A stretch of 64,000 nucleotides of DNA from Vibrio gelatinilyticus (GTDB lineage: Bacteria > Pseudomonadota > Gammaproteobacteria > Enterobacterales > Vibrionaceae): assembly GCF_022836845.1 (NCBI RefSeq), contig NZ_JAJNNZ010000010.1:62001-126000 (forward strand), in the 5' to 3' direction. Numbering within the stretch: position 1 is the first letter of the stretch; each line of letters starts with the position of its first letter. A program made the position numbers and the translations under genes. Positions 1 to 9,420 of the stretch are shown piece after piece. The notes under the pieces were generated by a model. It had not been told where the DNA came from. It saw only the letters and a list, made by a program, of their open reading frames with translations, and ran no database searches.

Positions 1-185
1 AACAAAGACGAATACCAATGTCCCTCTGTTCCCGTAACCTCGCCTTTCCAGTGGCATTGTGAACTATCGATGTGATTGCTTAATTTGAGCTCTACTTGTT
101 TGGCATCTGGATTAAGCTGAACTTGCGGTGAACTGCAACCAACGACGCTAAATAGTAGTCCCATTGTGACAAGCCATCTGTTCAT
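1..185 (-). CDS. DUF4156-like lipoprotein, 3' part cut by window edge
   Basis: The reading frame starts at an ATG at 185 and runs off the left edge of the window. The first 17 residues are a short signal peptide ending in a lipobox (Phe-Ser-Val-Val-Gly-Cys), so the product is probably anchored to the envelope by Cys17. The visible mature part (about 45 residues) contains Cys-His-Trp-Lys-Gly and Val-Thr-Gly-Thr-Glu-Gly-His-Trp-Tyr, which resembles the small DUF4156 (YjeI-type) lipoproteins. The start overlaps the stop of the upstream DUF2956 gene as ATGA, implying translational coupling. The family name is a motif-based guess because most of the protein is outside the window, and its function is unknown. 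Confidence 0.6.
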   Translation of the reverse strand, partial: MNRWLVTMGLLFSVVGCSSPQVQLNPDAKQVELKLSNHIDSSQCHWKGEVTGTEGHWYSSL

Positions 186-541
186 CTATTCGCCCCTAGG
201 TGAAAAAAAACGTAAGCCGCGAAAGCGAGCCAGCTCAATATGAGAAGTGCCCATGGTAAGGAAAGAGAGCTCTTGGTTTTATTATCTTCAACATTAAGCA
301 CATTGTCTTCCGTTTGGCTCAGTGCTTCTTTTTGTTTGCTCTTTTGTTGCTTTTTACGGGCCTTATCAGCTTGACGATTTCGTTCTTTTTGTTGTTTTTT
401 ATAGATCGCAATACCCTTTTCAATACCTTGTGCGATCAGTCGAGTTTGCTCTTTAGTTTGGCCTGGCTTCTGTGTTGCTTTGGCTATTTTCATCGCTTCT
501 TGTTGAGTCTCTTGAGAAGCTTGTACGGGTGCTTTTTTCAT
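182..541 (-). CDS. DUF2956 family membrane protein
   Basis: The product has 119 residues. An N-terminal block (KIAKATQKPGQTKEQTRLIA, then a helix rich in Lys and Gln) is characteristic of the DUF2956 family of marine gammaproteobacteria. A charged coiled-coil-like middle follows, and one hydrophobic helix near residues 96-113 forms a C-terminal anchor. An open frame extends upstream to 682, but that extension does not look like a signal peptide and overlaps the divergent DUF2919 gene, so the Met at 541 is chosen because family members begin this way. No convincing ribosome site precedes it, and the Met four codons earlier is an alternative. Its role is unknown. The gene is coupled by a 4-base overlap to the lipoprotein gene downstream. 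Confidence 0.7.
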   Translation of the reverse strand: MKKAPVQASQETQQEAMKIAKATQKPGQTKEQTRLIAQGIEKGIAIYKKQQKERNRQADKARKKQQKSKQKEALSQTEDNVLNVEDNKTKSSLSLPWALLILSWLAFAAYVFFHLGANR

Positions 542-680
542 TAAAATCGTCATATAAGTATTTTTGTTCAGAATAGCAGATGTCGAAAACGATGTAATTA
601 GAACGATAAGCCCCACGTGACTTGAGAAAGCAATTTTTTGACACCATATGCAATAAAGTGGTTTTAACTTAGAGGTCACC

Positions 681-1142
681 ATGCGTTACGGTTTTGAACA
701 ATATAACCAACATGGCTATTTAAAAACGCCTGTTCTTCTTTGGTTAGGATGGTTTTTTCTTACAAGAGCATGGGTAGTTTTTGTTGTCGCTGGCGCGAGC
801 CGTCAGGAAGGAAGTAACATTTTGCAATGGGTCTACCCCGATCATCAAATGCTGTATATTGGCCTAGGGATGGGGTTGCCGATTGTGGTCTCTATGTGGT
901 TGATAGGATTGAGAAAACCAGAATATTCTCTATTGGATAAAGTGGTGAAGCATTTTAGAACGGTTACCCTGTTTGTCATACTGGGGCAGATTGCTCACAC
1001 GCTGTATATAGTGAAGCAGCAATATTGGCAGTTTTCGTGGACAAACGCGCTTACACTTGTTCTGTTAGCGTGGTTTTGTATTTATTTAGTCAATAGTCGT
1101 TATGTGCTAGATTGTTTAGCAACGCAAAAAAATAAAACTTAA
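681..1142 (+). CDS. DUF2919 family inner-membrane protein (YfeZ-like)
   Basis: The protein has 153 residues and four predicted membrane helices (about residues 18-38, 60-77, 95-112 and 122-139), with little soluble sequence between them. This size and topology, and the opening Tyr-Leu-Lys-Thr-Pro-x-x-Leu-Trp-x-Gly-Trp motif, match the DUF2919/YfeZ family. GAGGTCACC directly before the ATG is a good ribosome site. The gene lies 60 bases before a YfeX-type peroxidase; yfeZ and yfeX are also neighbours in enterobacteria, which supports both calls. Its biochemical role is not known. Confidence 0.8.
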   Translation: MRYGFEQYNQHGYLKTPVLLWLGWFFLTRAWVVFVVAGASRQEGSNILQWVYPDHQMLYIGLGMGLPIVVSMWLIGLRKPEYSLLDKVVKHFRTVTLFVILGQIAHTLYIVKQQYWQFSWTNALTLVLLAWFCIYLVNSRYVLDCLATQKNKT

Positions 1143-1202
1143 ATCGATAAGCGTTATATCGCCGAAAAAAGGCCGTGATCGCTGTAAGTTAGAGGATAAT
1201 TT

Positions 1203-2105
1203 ATGCCATTACCACAAAGTGCAATCGTTCCAGAAGCCGGTCTGTTTGCACTGTATACTCAATTGAAAGTTAACCGCAATTCGGCTGAGGTTTTATCTTC
1301 GATTCAGGCACTGCCATCTTTGGTTGACGAGCTCAATGAAACGCAGCCCGGTGCCAACATGACGGTATCTATCGCATTTTCCCATCAATTTTGGGCTACG
1401 TTATCGCAAACTATGCCTGCAGAACTAAAACCTTTTCCAGCACTAGGAGAGGGTGATATTACCGCACCTTCAACTGATGTCGATATTTTGATCCATTGCC
1501 ATTCAACTCGCCCTGATCTGCATTTCTTTCTCCTTAGAAAGTTGATGCAGTCTGTTGCTGACTATGTGACGGTTGTTGATGAAACTCAAGGGTTTCGCTT
1601 TATGGACTCGCGAGATTTGACCGACTTTGTGGACGGAACTGAAAATCCGAAAGGGGAGCAACGTCAAGAGGTTGCTCTAGTTGCGGATGGTGAACACATT
1701 GGTGGAAGCTACGTGATGGTGCAGCGATTTGAGCATGATATGCCAGCGTGGAATCGTATTAGTGTGGCCGCGCAGGAAAAAATCGTTGGCAGAACGAAAC
1801 CAGATTCTATTGAGCTGGACGATGTACCTGCAGCATCTCACGTTGGCCGAGTGGATATTAAAGAGCAGGGCAAGGGACTTAAAATTGTTCGTCATAGCCT
1901 ACCTTATGGCAGTGTCAGCGGCACTCATGGGCTGTTATTCATTGCCTATTGCCACACCGTACATAATTTTGATGCGATGCTTGAGAGCATGTATGGCGTT
2001 ACCGACGGCAAAACCGATCAATTGTTACGCTTTACTAAAGCGGTTACCGGAGCCTACTTCTTTGCACCATCAAAGGACATGCTGGCAAGATTAAGTCTTA
2101 TTTAA
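1203..2105 (+). CDS. yfeX: Dyp-type haem peroxidase (YfeX family)
   Basis: A 300-residue, two-repeat ferredoxin-like-fold Dyp peroxidase. The diagnostic Gly/Asp motif is present as DFVDGTENPKG near residue 140, followed by a GGSYVMVQRFEHDM strand and a conserved His-Val-Gly-Arg-Val (about residue 214) in the haem-ligand region. The length matches the cytoplasmic YfeX class and there is no Tat signal. The family oxidises porphyrinogens and dyes with H2O2; a proposed haem-deferrochelatase role for YfeX is disputed. Cotranscription with the DUF2919 gene is likely, because only 60 bases separate them and a strong terminator follows the stop. Confidence 0.9.
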   Translation: MPLPQSAIVPEAGLFALYTQLKVNRNSAEVLSSIQALPSLVDELNETQPGANMTVSIAFSHQFWATLSQTMPAELKPFPALGEGDITAPSTDVDILIHCHSTRPDLHFFLLRKLMQSVADYVTVVDETQGFRFMDSRDLTDFVDGTENPKGEQRQEVALVADGEHIGGSYVMVQRFEHDMPAWNRISVAAQEKIVGRTKPDSIELDDVPAASHVGRVDIKEQGKGLKIVRHSLPYGSVSGTHGLLFIAYCHTVHNFDAMLESMYGVTDGKTDQLLRFTKAVTGAYFFAPSKDMLARLSLI

Positions 2106-2125
2106 TGAAGCACTCATAAAGAAAT

Positions 2126-2155
2126 AAAGCTAACGACAACGTTAGCTTTTTTTTT
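2126..2155 (+). terminator. Rho-independent terminator after yfeX
   Basis: A perfect 10-bp stem (AAAGCTAACG with CGTTAGCTTT) closes a 4-base ACAA loop and runs into a stretch of T. It separates the peroxidase unit from the flagellin genes. Confidence 0.9.
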
Positions 2156-2180
2156 AAGAAAATCCGCAAGCTGTCGATAC
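2155..2180 (+). promoter_or_regulatory. Possible sigma-28 (FliA) promoter of first flagellin
   Basis: TAAG at 2155 and GTCGATAC at 2173, 14 bases apart, resemble the flagellar sigma-28 pattern TAAA-N15-GCCGATAA (6 of 8 in the -10 element). The site is about 32 bases before the flagellin ATG. The -35 overlaps the upstream terminator's T-run. The assignment is weak and rests on pattern and position only. Confidence 0.35.
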
Positions 2181-2211
2181 TAGTAATACTAAAGACTATT
2201 TCGAAGCGACT

Positions 2212-3348
2212 ATGGCCATTACCGTTAATACCAATATCAGCGCAATGAGCGCGCAGCGAAGCTTAGGGGCAGCAACACACGCCCTTGAGCAGTCGATGGA
2301 GCGCTTGTCATCTGGTCGACGTATTAACAGTGCCAAAGATGACGCCGCGGGGCTGCAAATATCCAATCGGCTGGAAAGCCAGATTCGAGGTTTGGGTGTC
2401 GCTCAGCGAAACGCCAATGACGGCATTTCTATATTGCAGACCGCTGAAGGTGCAATGCAGGAAACAACGCAGTTACTACAGCGTATGCGTGACCTTTCAT
2501 TGCAGTCGAGTAATGGCTCAAACTCAATCAGTGACAGACAGGCGCTGCAAGAGGAGTTCTCTGCGCTGAATGACGAGTTAAACAGGATCGCAGAAACCAC
2601 ATCATTTGCAGGCAGGAAACTGTTGAATGGACAATTTGGGACCAGTTCATTTCAGGTAGGTGCCGGAAGTGGAGAAGCGATTCAGGTTAACCTGAACAGC
2701 ATGCGCAGCGATCAAATAGCGATGGGCGGTGTGGTTTACCAAACTGAGCGTGGCGCGGGTGATGCGTGGCGAGTGAATGCTGACAACAAAGATTTCAATG
2801 TGAGCTATATTGATGGCTCTGGTGAGGAGCAAACAGTGTCTTTTCATCTTAAACTCGGAGATGATATCGAGCAGGTAGCGACCTACATCAATGGACACAA
2901 TGACGAGATTTCAGCGTCTGTTAACGAGTATGGTCAGTTGCAAATGTTTGCTGGTGCGACGGATGCGATCTCTGAACTGTCGTTCTCTGGAAGCTTCAGT
3001 GATGAGCTTGGCTTAAAGACTGCTGGGCGTATTAATGTTAATGCGTTATCTATCGAAAATATTGGTGGAGCGCAGTTGTCAGTATCTGTCATTGATGAAG
3101 CTTTAAAGTATGTAGATAGCCATCGGGCTGAGCTCGGGGCCTATCAAAACCGATTAGGTCACACCATCAATAACCTGAGTAATATGGAAGAAAATTTGAG
3201 TGCATCCAAAGGTAGGATCCAAGATGCGGATTATGCCAAAGAAACCACGAAGATGATCAAACAGCAAATATTACAACAGGTTAGTACTTCAATCCTAGCG
3301 CAAGCAAAACAAACCCCCAATCTGGCACTGACCCTTCTTAAAAGTTAA
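2212..3348 (+). CDS. Flagellin (first of tandem pair)
   Basis: A 378-residue polar-flagellum flagellin. The N-terminal D0/D1 region ([13 protein letters not shown]... [20 protein letters not shown]) and the C-terminal D1/D0 coiled coil ([17 protein letters not shown]) are intact; the centre is the short variable D2/D3 of vibrios. Secreted subunits polymerise into the filament. The protein is clearly paralogous to the flagellin encoded immediately downstream but more divergent, with a charged Lys-Ser C-terminus. There is no strong ribosome-binding site before the ATG and codon choice is less biased than in the downstream copy, suggesting a minor filament component. Vibrios carry five or six such genes (fla series); the letter cannot be assigned safely. 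Confidence 0.95.
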   Translation: MAITVNTNISAMSAQRSLGAATHALEQSMERLSSGRRINSAKDDAAGLQISNRLESQIRGLGVAQRNANDGISILQTAEGAMQETTQLLQRMRDLSLQSSNGSNSISDRQALQEEFSALNDELNRIAETTSFAGRKLLNGQFGTSSFQVGAGSGEAIQVNLNSMRSDQIAMGGVVYQTERGAGDAWRVNADNKDFNVSYIDGSGEEQTVSFHLKLGDDIEQVATYINGHNDEISASVNEYGQLQMFAGATDAISELSFSGSFSDELGLKTAGRINVNALSIENIGGAQLSVSVIDEALKYVDSHRAELGAYQNRLGHTINNLSNMEENLSASKGRIQDADYAKETTKMIKQQILQQVSTSILAQAKQTPNLALTLLKS

Positions 3349-3574
3349 CGAGCTTGGCTTCCTTGACGAAAACTTTAGTGTTTATTTTGAAAAACTTTCA
3401 GTTTTAGACCGCCGATCACAAAGTATCCTTTTTCGTCTTTTTTTTATCTTTTCTTCATAAAAAAGCCTCAAGTATTCGAAAGTCCGAACGATAAAGAGAG
3501 TAACTTTGAGAGAACTACTTGGTTTTCCGAGACGTCGGAAGCCGCACCACCGGAAAATCAATTGGAGAATTAAC

Positions 3575-4708
3575 ATGGCAGTAAACGTAAATACTAACGT
3601 ATCAGCAATGACCGCTCAGCGTTACCTAAACAGCGCAAGCCAGGCACAAGCAACCTCAATGGAACGTTTGGCATCAGGCTCAAAAATCAACAGTGCGAAA
3701 GATGACGCGGCAGGTCTTCAGATCTCGAACCGTTTGAACGTACAAAGCCGTGGTCTAGATGTAGCGGTTCGTAACGCCAACGATGGTATTTCTATTGCGC
3801 AGACAGCTGAAGGCGCAATGAACGAAACCACCAACATCCTGCAACGTATGCGTGACTTGTCACTACAATCTTCAAACGGTTCAAACTCAAAATCAGACCG
3901 TGTTGCAATTCAAGAAGAAGTGACGGCACTGAATAACGAATTAAACCGTATCGCAGAAACAACATCGTTTGGTGGTAATCGACTACTCAACGGCACTTTC
4001 GGTAGCCAATCGTTCCAAATCGGTGCCGATAATGGTGAAGCTGTGATGCTTGGTCTGCGTGATATGCGCTCTGACAACGTGCAAATGGGTGGCATGAGCT
4101 ACCAGGCAGAAAATGCGAAAGATAAAGATTGGGCAGTATCAGCCGACTCAAATCAGTTAGCTATTTCTCTTACGGACAAGTTTGGTGAGGCGCAAGAGCT
4201 AACGATTAACGCTAAAGAAGGCGACGATATTGAGCAACTGGCGACTTACATCAATGGTCAAACGGATCTTGTACGTGCTTCTGTTAATGAAGACGGCCAA
4301 CTTCAAGTGTTTGCTGGCAACAACAACGTTGATGGCGAAGTGTCGTTCTCTGGCAGCCTAGCGGGTGAGCTTGGTATGCAAGCAGGCAAAGAAGTTACGG
4401 TCAACAAGCTTGACGTAACGTCTGTGGGTGGTGCACAAGAATCTGTCGCTGTTTTGGACTCTGCTTTGAAATACGTAGATAGCCACCGTGCAGAGCTAGG
4501 TGCTTTCCAAAACCGCTTTAGCCATGCAATTAGTAACTTAGACAACATTAACGAAAATGTTAATGCGTCGAAGAGTCGTATTGCAGATACCGACTTTGCA
4601 AAAGAGACCACGGCGATGACAAAGAACCAAATTCTTTCTCAAGCATCAAGCTCTATTCTGGCACAAGCCAAACAAGCGCCAAACGCGGCACTGAGCTTAC
4701 TGGGTTAA
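3575..4708 (+). CDS. Flagellin (second of tandem pair, FlaC/FlaD-like)
   Basis: A 377-residue flagellin beginning [19 protein letters not shown] and ending [20 protein letters not shown]. This start is preferred over an upstream in-frame codon at 3506 because GGAG lies 7 bases before it and because family members start here. The codons are strongly biased toward those of highly expressed genes, unlike the preceding paralogue. The sequence most resembles Vibrio FlaC/FlaD-type subunits. The 226-base gap from the first flagellin is AT-rich. It contains GCCGATCA at 3411, which resembles a sigma-28 -10 element, but no matching -35 is convincing. A terminator follows 36 bases after the stop. Confidence 0.95.
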   Translation: MAVNVNTNVSAMTAQRYLNSASQAQATSMERLASGSKINSAKDDAAGLQISNRLNVQSRGLDVAVRNANDGISIAQTAEGAMNETTNILQRMRDLSLQSSNGSNSKSDRVAIQEEVTALNNELNRIAETTSFGGNRLLNGTFGSQSFQIGADNGEAVMLGLRDMRSDNVQMGGMSYQAENAKDKDWAVSADSNQLAISLTDKFGEAQELTINAKEGDDIEQLATYINGQTDLVRASVNEDGQLQVFAGNNNVDGEVSFSGSLAGELGMQAGKEVTVNKLDVTSVGGAQESVAVLDSALKYVDSHRAELGAFQNRFSHAISNLDNINENVNASKSRIADTDFAKETTAMTKNQILSQASSSILAQAKQAPNAALSLLG

Positions 4709-4744
4709 GCGCTAAGCACCAATTAGCCACTGTTACTAATAAAT

Positions 4745-4770
4745 ACCAGAGCTTAGGCTCTGGTTTTTTT
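4745..4770 (+). terminator. Rho-independent terminator after flagellin pair
   Basis: An 8-bp stem ACCAGAGC/GCTCTGGT with a TTAG loop is followed by an uninterrupted T run. Confidence 0.9.
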
Positions 4771-4814
4771 ATGTCTATGTTTTATAGCAGTGACGTTTTA
4801 TGACGATGCATTAG

Positions 4815-5090
4815 TTAGCGGTCAACATGCCCCAAATCTCTCTCTGGATCAATCAGGTCGCGAACGCGTTGCTTGAGTACCTTTGCTTCGGGAAAACCGT
4901 TGTCTTCTTTCCTTTCCCAAATCCTTATACCATTGCATTTAATCTCAAATCGCCCACCGGTATCGGGGTGCAAGGAGACGTTTTGGATTTCTTCGCTAAA
5001 GGTATGAAGTAACTCTTGTGTAAGCCAACTGGCTCGTAGCATCCAGTTGCATTGTCGGCAGTAATATATGTCTATGATTGCTTTGTCCAT
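4815..5090 (-). CDS. SelT/SelW/SelH (Rdx) family thioredoxin-like protein
   Basis: A 91-residue protein of the Rdx family. The redox motif Cys11-Arg-Gln-Cys14 sits after the first beta strand (IDIYYCRQCNW), where animal SelW has Cys-x-x-Sec; here both positions are cysteine, so no selenocysteine is required. The conserved Thr-Gly-Gly-Arg-Phe-Glu turn and a C-terminal FPEAKVLKQRVRD helix support the family. The Met at 5090 is used because the frame extension upstream would cover the TauE stop. It lies 10 bases downstream of the TauE/SafE permease gene on the same strand and is probably cotranscribed. The physiological partner is unknown. Confidence 0.85.
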   Translation of the reverse strand: MDKAIIDIYYCRQCNWMLRASWLTQELLHTFSEEIQNVSLHPDTGGRFEIKCNGIRIWERKEDNGFPEAKVLKQRVRDLIDPERDLGHVDR

Positions 5091-5100
5091 AATGCCTCCA

Positions 5101-5856
5101 TTAAAGCAATAGTTTAAGACCCGCGGCAAAGGTGAGAAGCTCAAAGGCTATCTTCACCATACGATTACTGGACTTTTGACTCAATGAAGCACCGAGCGCT
5201 CCACCAATCAATGAGCCAAGTAGCAGTATGGGTAACCAAGGCCAGTAGACTGGTGCACCGGCCAGCACCACCGCAATGCCACCAATTCCGTTCCAAAAAA
5301 GGCCGACACAGACCAAGGTCAACGCGACTGACTGCTTGTAGCTGTATCCAAACCAACGAACGAGAAATAAGGTCACCAGCAATCCTGATCCCGCTGTTAG
5401 AGAGCCATTAATGATGCCAATGAAGGCTAATCCAAAACCACCAAGCAGTAGGCCGGTAAAGTTTCGGTTTTTCAGCTCAGGTTGCAAACCTAGATCTTTT
5501 TTAAAGCGTGAGTAAAGCCCGAGAGCGAGTATCATGACACCAAGCATTTTCTCTGCAATTGCGTCAGGGAGCAACAATATGAGGTTTGCCCCAATAACCA
5601 CACCGAGGCTACCGGCAACAATAAGGTAAAGCGCTAATTTTAGCTCCAATGAGCCTCGACGAATATGAGTGAGCGCAGCGCCAAGCCCAAGAGCCACACT
5701 GGCGACTTTGTGTGTCGCCAGTGCAACGCCAAAAGGAAGGTCTAAAAAAAGCAGTAAGGGGAACTGCAGTAGCCCGGCTCCACCGCCAGACAACGCAGCT
5801 AACGTATTGGCTAGAGTTGAGCCTAAAAATAGCGCGATACCGAGAATCCAATCCAT
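5101..5856 (-). CDS. TauE/SafE family permease
   Basis: A 251-residue integral membrane protein with about eight hydrophobic helices in two repeated halves, each with a Gly-rich opening (AALSGGGAGLLQFP near residue 20 and GSLTAGSGLLVTLF near residue 150), the hallmark of the TauE/SafE (YfcA) family. Members export or import sulfite, sulfoacetate or other organo-sulfur anions; the substrate here is unknown. Pairing with a thiol-redox SelW-like protein is compatible with sulfur chemistry but does not prove it. The toxRS terminator separates it from toxS upstream. Confidence 0.85.
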   Translation of the reverse strand: MDWILGIALFLGSTLANTLAALSGGGAGLLQFPLLLFLDLPFGVALATHKVASVALGLGAALTHIRRGSLELKLALYLIVAGSLGVVIGANLILLLPDAIAEKMLGVMILALGLYSRFKKDLGLQPELKNRNFTGLLLGGFGLAFIGIINGSLTAGSGLLVTLFLVRWFGYSYKQSVALTLVCVGLFWNGIGGIAVVLAGAPVYWPWLPILLLGSLIGGALGASLSQKSSNRMVKIAFELLTFAAGLKLLL

Positions 5857-5864
5857 TGAGCATT

Positions 5865-5887
5865 AAAAAGGGAACATTACGTTCCCT
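5865..5887 (-). terminator. Rho-independent terminator of toxRS
   Basis: Read on the minus strand, a 7-bp stem AGGGAAC/GTTCCCT with a GTAAT loop is followed by five T. It lies 30 bases beyond the toxS stop. Confidence 0.8.
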
Positions 5888-5916
5888 AATCCTTATAATT
5901 TTTGAAACTAAACCAG

Positions 5917-6435
5917 CTAATTGGAAAACAGTATCGATGAGCCTTGATTAAGGCTGGTTAGCAATATCGTTTTCTCGTTAACAATGTCGATACGACGGCT
6001 TTGCTGCGCTTCCATTTTTAGGAACTGCTTGATCATTGCCAATTGCTCTCTAGTAAAGTCGTCGCTCTGAGCTGTCGAGACATCTTTAAATTCTCGGGGC
6101 GAAATCAGTAGGTAGTTGTCACTGATCGTCCAAGTTCCTGCTTCGGAAACGTTGATCAGAGTATGAGTATTAGGATCTCGGCCAAACAGCTTCATCATTG
6201 ATACGCGGATGTAGGTACCGTTAGGCAGATACTTCACATTCGCTGACATTTCCATACGACTAAGGGGGCCGATATCGGTATCTGGATAATCTCGCGCAGC
6301 AATCACGGCCACGGCGTTAGACTGCCACTCTTTAGATGTCAAAACCTGTTCAAGCTTGAGATCGCTCCCCCAATAGAGCCAGGCACTCAGGGCCACAGAC
6401 AAAGCTAACATCACCGAAGCATATTTCATTTTCAT
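5917..6435 (-). CDS. toxS: ToxS, periplasmic partner of ToxR
   Basis: A 172-residue protein with one N-terminal membrane helix (about residues 5-23) and a periplasmic domain, the standard ToxS layout. Family landmarks include the segment NVKYLPNGTYIRVSMMKLFG and the conserved GTWTISDNYLLISPREFKD strand. In vibrios ToxS binds the ToxR periplasmic domain, protects it from proteolysis and helps bile sensing. The gene begins 10 bases after the toxR stop in the usual toxRS operon. Nothing is truncated. Confidence 0.95.
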   Translation of the reverse strand: MKMKYASVMLALSVALSAWLYWGSDLKLEQVLTSKEWQSNAVAVIAARDYPDTDIGPLSRMEMSANVKYLPNGTYIRVSMMKLFGRDPNTHTLINVSEAGTWTISDNYLLISPREFKDVSTAQSDDFTREQLAMIKQFLKMEAQQSRRIDIVNEKTILLTSLNQGSSILFSN

Positions 6436-6445
6436 TGTGTTACCT

Positions 6446-7255
6446 CTACTCGCACACTTTACTAAGATCGGATTGCTCGGTAAAAATTCTCATTGTGAGG
6501 TTTTCACTGGTGAATTCGACGCTATGAATAAAGTTAAGTGCGATTTGTTCGCTTTGGTCGCCAGTCACGATCACTTCAACGGGAGAACGGTCGGCGTCGT
6601 GGGTTTCAAGATATTTTACTACGCATTGTTCAATTTTAGGTAGCCATGCTGAAACATCAGGGTGACTCTCGGGTGTGACAATTTTGACCGTTTCAACCAT
6701 GCTCAAACTACGAAACGTTGATTGGGCAGGGTTAGTAAACAGAAGAACCAGAATAGGTAGCAACAGCGCAACAGCCAAAATAGCCCAAGCATACGGTTGA
6801 GCTTTAGGGGCTGGGGACGTTAGGTTAGCTGAAACTTGAGCCTCAGTGGCATTTTCACTTATCGCCTCAGTTGTGCTCTCAGTTGGCGCAGGCTCACTGG
6901 ATGCCAAAGGTGCTGAACGTTCTACAGAGGCGATCATCTGATAACCACGTTTAGGCACAGTTTTGACAAACTGTGGGGATTTTGTCGAATCTTTTAGCAT
7001 CTTACGGAGCGTTGAGATAGCTTGAGTCAGACTGGAGTCATCAACTTCAAAGCCTTGATCTCGCCACACGAACTCATGGAGCTCATTACGAGTGACAACT
7101 TCGTTCGGTCGTTCTGACAGCAATAAAAGGATTCGACTTTCGTTACTACCCAAGCGAACAACGTCATCATTGCTGTTTTGATCAACTAATGAATTATTGT
7201 TTGGATCAAAGATATACCGTTGTGCGAGTATAAACTTAGTGCCTATGTTACTCAT
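6446..7255 (-). CDS. toxR: ToxR transmembrane transcriptional regulator
   Basis: A 269-residue one-component regulator. Residues 1-112 form an OmpR/PhoB-type winged helix (LGSNESRILLLLSERPNEVV, then FVWRDQGFEVDDSSLTQAIS and TVPKRGYQMIASVE). A Pro/Ala/Glu-rich variable linker follows. One membrane helix lies near residues 155-175 (YAWAILAVALLLPILVLLF), and a periplasmic sensor domain of about 90 residues with two Cys ends the protein. ToxR controls outer-membrane porins and bile, pH and pressure responses across Vibrionaceae. The divergent arrangement with htpG and the downstream toxS are diagnostic of the genus. Confidence 0.97.
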   Translation of the reverse strand: MSNIGTKFILAQRYIFDPNNNSLVDQNSNDDVVRLGSNESRILLLLSERPNEVVTRNELHEFVWRDQGFEVDDSSLTQAISTLRKMLKDSTKSPQFVKTVPKRGYQMIASVERSAPLASSEPAPTESTTEAISENATEAQVSANLTSPAPKAQPYAWAILAVALLLPILVLLFTNPAQSTFRSLSMVETVKIVTPESHPDVSAWLPKIEQCVVKYLETHDADRSPVEVIVTGDQSEQIALNFIHSVEFTSENLTMRIFTEQSDLSKVCE

Positions 7256-7410
7256 TGTATTCTTCTTTTTAATGTCGCGGTGCGATGAAAATTAGTATCG
7301 GAACACCAAATAGTTTGGTTGTTAATTATAGCGATTTAGAATCTTTTATAGTTAGTGGCACAAGGATAATCAAAACAAATCAAAAAAACAGCATTTTTAT
7401 TTCTTTTGAC

Positions 7411-7438
7411 CTTGAATTTACAATCCTTAGCCTCATTT
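7411..7438 (+). promoter_or_regulatory. Sigma-32 heat-shock promoter of htpG
   Basis: CTTGAA at 7411 and CCTCATTT at 7431 are 14 bases apart, close to the RpoH consensus CTTGAA-N13-17-CCCCATNT. The elements lie 77-105 bases before the htpG ATG. Transcription would start near 7445. Confidence 0.7.
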
Positions 7439-7515
7439 ATTCTCTGAACAATCATAGAAGTATCGACTGTTAATCAAAAGTCGGTGCGCAATAGAAAAAA
7501 TGTGATGGAGTTAAC

Positions 7516-9420
7516 ATGAGCTCAGCTGAAACAAAAAACAAAGAAACTCGTGGTTTTCAATCTGAAGTAAAGCAACTGCTTCATTTAATGATTCACTCTC
7601 TGTATTCCAATAAAGAGATCTTTTTAAGAGAGCTGATATCTAACGCCTCTGATGCTTCCGATAAGCTGAGGTTCCAGGCTCTTTCAAATCCAGACCTATA
7701 TCAAGGTGATGCTGATCTCGGCGTAAAGCTGTCTATTGATGCTGACAACAACACGCTAACCATTTCTGACAATGGTATTGGCATGTCGCGTGAAGATGTT
7801 GTTGAACACCTGGGTACCATTGCGAAATCAGGCACGGCAGAATTCTTCTCGAAACTTTCAGAAGATCAATCAAAAGACTCACAGCTGATCGGCCAATTTG
7901 GTGTCGGCTTTTACTCGGCCTTTATTGTTGCTGATGCCGTTACGGTACGTACACGTGCCGCCGGCCTGAACGCTGATCAAGCGGTGCAGTGGCACTCTGC
8001 AGGCGAAGGTGACTACACCATAGAAGACATCAGCAAAGACACTCGCGGTACTGACATTACGCTGCACATGCGTGAAGACGGTAAGGAGTTTCTATCTGAG
8101 TGGCGTTTACGCGATGTGATCAGTAAGTACTCCGATCACATCGGTATTCCGGTATCTATCTGGACTCATGAGAAAGATGAAGAAGGCAAGGACACCGACC
8201 AGGGTAAATGGGAGCAAATTAACAAGGCACAAGCGCTTTGGACACGTAACAAATCCGATATCTCTGAAGAAGAATATCAAGAGTTCTACAAGCATGTCTC
8301 TCATGACTTCTCGGATCCACTGACCTGGAGTCACAACCGAGTTGAAGGTAAGAACGACTACACAAGCTTACTGTATATTCCCGCAAAAGCGCCTTGGGAT
8401 ATGATGAATCGCGATCATAAAAGTGGTCTAAAGCTTTATGTCCAGCGCGTATTTATCATGGACGATGCTGAGCAGTTTATGCCTTCTTACTTGCGATTTA
8501 TTCGCGGCTTAATTGACTCAAACGATTTGCCATTGAATGTCTCTCGTGAAATTTTACAAGACAACAAGGTCACTCAGTCTCTTCGCAATGCGTGTACCAA
8601 GCGCGTACTGACCATGCTTGAGCGTATGGCTAAAAACGATGAAGAAAAGTATCTGTCTTTCTGGAAAGAGTTTGGCATGGTCTTAAAAGAAGGCCCAGCT
8701 GAAGACATGGCAAACAAAGAAAAAGTCGCTGGTTTGCTGCGCTTTGCTTCAACTGAAAATGACGGGGCAGAGCAGAGTGTTGGCCTAGCATCGTACATTG
8801 AACGTATGAAAGAAGAGCAAGATAAGATTTACTACCTGACGGCTGACAGCTATGCGGCCGCGAAAAACAGCCCACACCTAGAGCAATTTAGAGCGAAGGG
8901 TATTGAAGTTATCTTGATGTATGATCGCATTGATGAGTGGCTGATGAACTACTTAACAGAGTTTGATGGCAAGCAGTTCCAGTCGATTACCAAAGCCGGT
9001 TTGGATCTTAGTAAGTTTGAAGACGAAGCGGAGAAAGAAAAGCAAAAAGAGACCGAAGAAGAGTTTAAGTCGGTTGTTGAACGCACTAAAACGTATCTAG
9101 GTGAGCGTGTTAAAGAAGTCCGCACAACCTTTAAACTCGCGTCAACACCAGCGGTTGTCGTTACTGACGATTTTGAAATGGGCACCCAGATGGCGAAGTT
9201 ACTTGCAGCAGCAGGGCAAGAAGCGCCAGAAGTGAAGTACATCTTTGAAATCAACCCAGAGCATCCTTTAGTGAAGCGTATGGCTGATGAAGCTGACGAA
9301 GCGGTATTTGGTCGCTGGGTCGAGGTTCTTCTTGGTCAAGCTATGCTCGCAGAGCGTGGCGCTATGGAAGATCCGTCTCAGTTTGTCGGTGCAGTTAACA
9401 CGCTTTTGTCTAAAGTCTAA
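7516..9420 (+). CDS. htpG: HtpG, bacterial Hsp90 chaperone
   Basis: A 634-residue full-length Hsp90. The GHKL ATPase domain carries the expected motifs: [16 protein letters not shown] with the catalytic Glu, DNGIGM, and the glycine-rich lid [11 protein letters not shown]. The middle domain includes [10 protein letters not shown] and the Arg in [13 protein letters not shown]-terminal dimerisation domain completes the protein. It is an ATP-dependent cytosolic chaperone working with DnaK on folding intermediates. GATGGAGTT lies before the ATG. Its sigma-32 promoter and divergence from toxR fit known Vibrio organisation. Confidence 0.98.
   Translation: MSSAETKNKETRGFQSEVKQLLHLMIHSLYSNKEIFLRELISNASDASDKLRFQALSNPDLYQGDADLGVKLSIDADNNTLTISDNGIGMSREDVVEHLGTIAKSGTAEFFSKLSEDQSKDSQLIGQFGVGFYSAFIVADAVTVRTRAAGLNADQAVQWHSAGEGDYTIEDISKDTRGTDITLHMREDGKEFLSEWRLRDVISKYSDHIGIPVSIWTHEKDEEGKDTDQGKWEQINKAQALWTRNKSDISEEEYQEFYKHVSHDFSDPLTWSHNRVEGKNDYTSLLYIPAKAPWDMMNRDHKSGLKLYVQRVFIMDDAEQFMPSYLRFIRGLIDSNDLPLNVSREILQDNKVTQSLRNACTKRVLTMLERMAKNDEEKYLSFWKEFGMVLKEGPAEDMANKEKVAGLLRFASTENDGAEQSVGLASYIERMKEEQDKIYYLTADSYAAAKNSPHLEQFRAKGIEVILMYDRIDEWLMNYLTEFDGKQFQSITKAGLDLSKFEDEAEKEKQKETEEEFKSVVERTKTYLGERVKEVRTTFKLASTPAVVVTDDFEMGTQMAKLLAAAGQEAPEVKYIFEINPEHPLVKRMADEADEAVFGRWVEVLLGQAMLAERGAMEDPSQFVGAVNTLLSKV

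Noticed and set aside
3411..3418. GCCGATCA resembling a sigma-28 -10 element before the second flagellin.
   Set aside because: No TAAA-like -35 at the right distance; a sigma-54 GG/GC pair was not found either. Not listed as a promoter.
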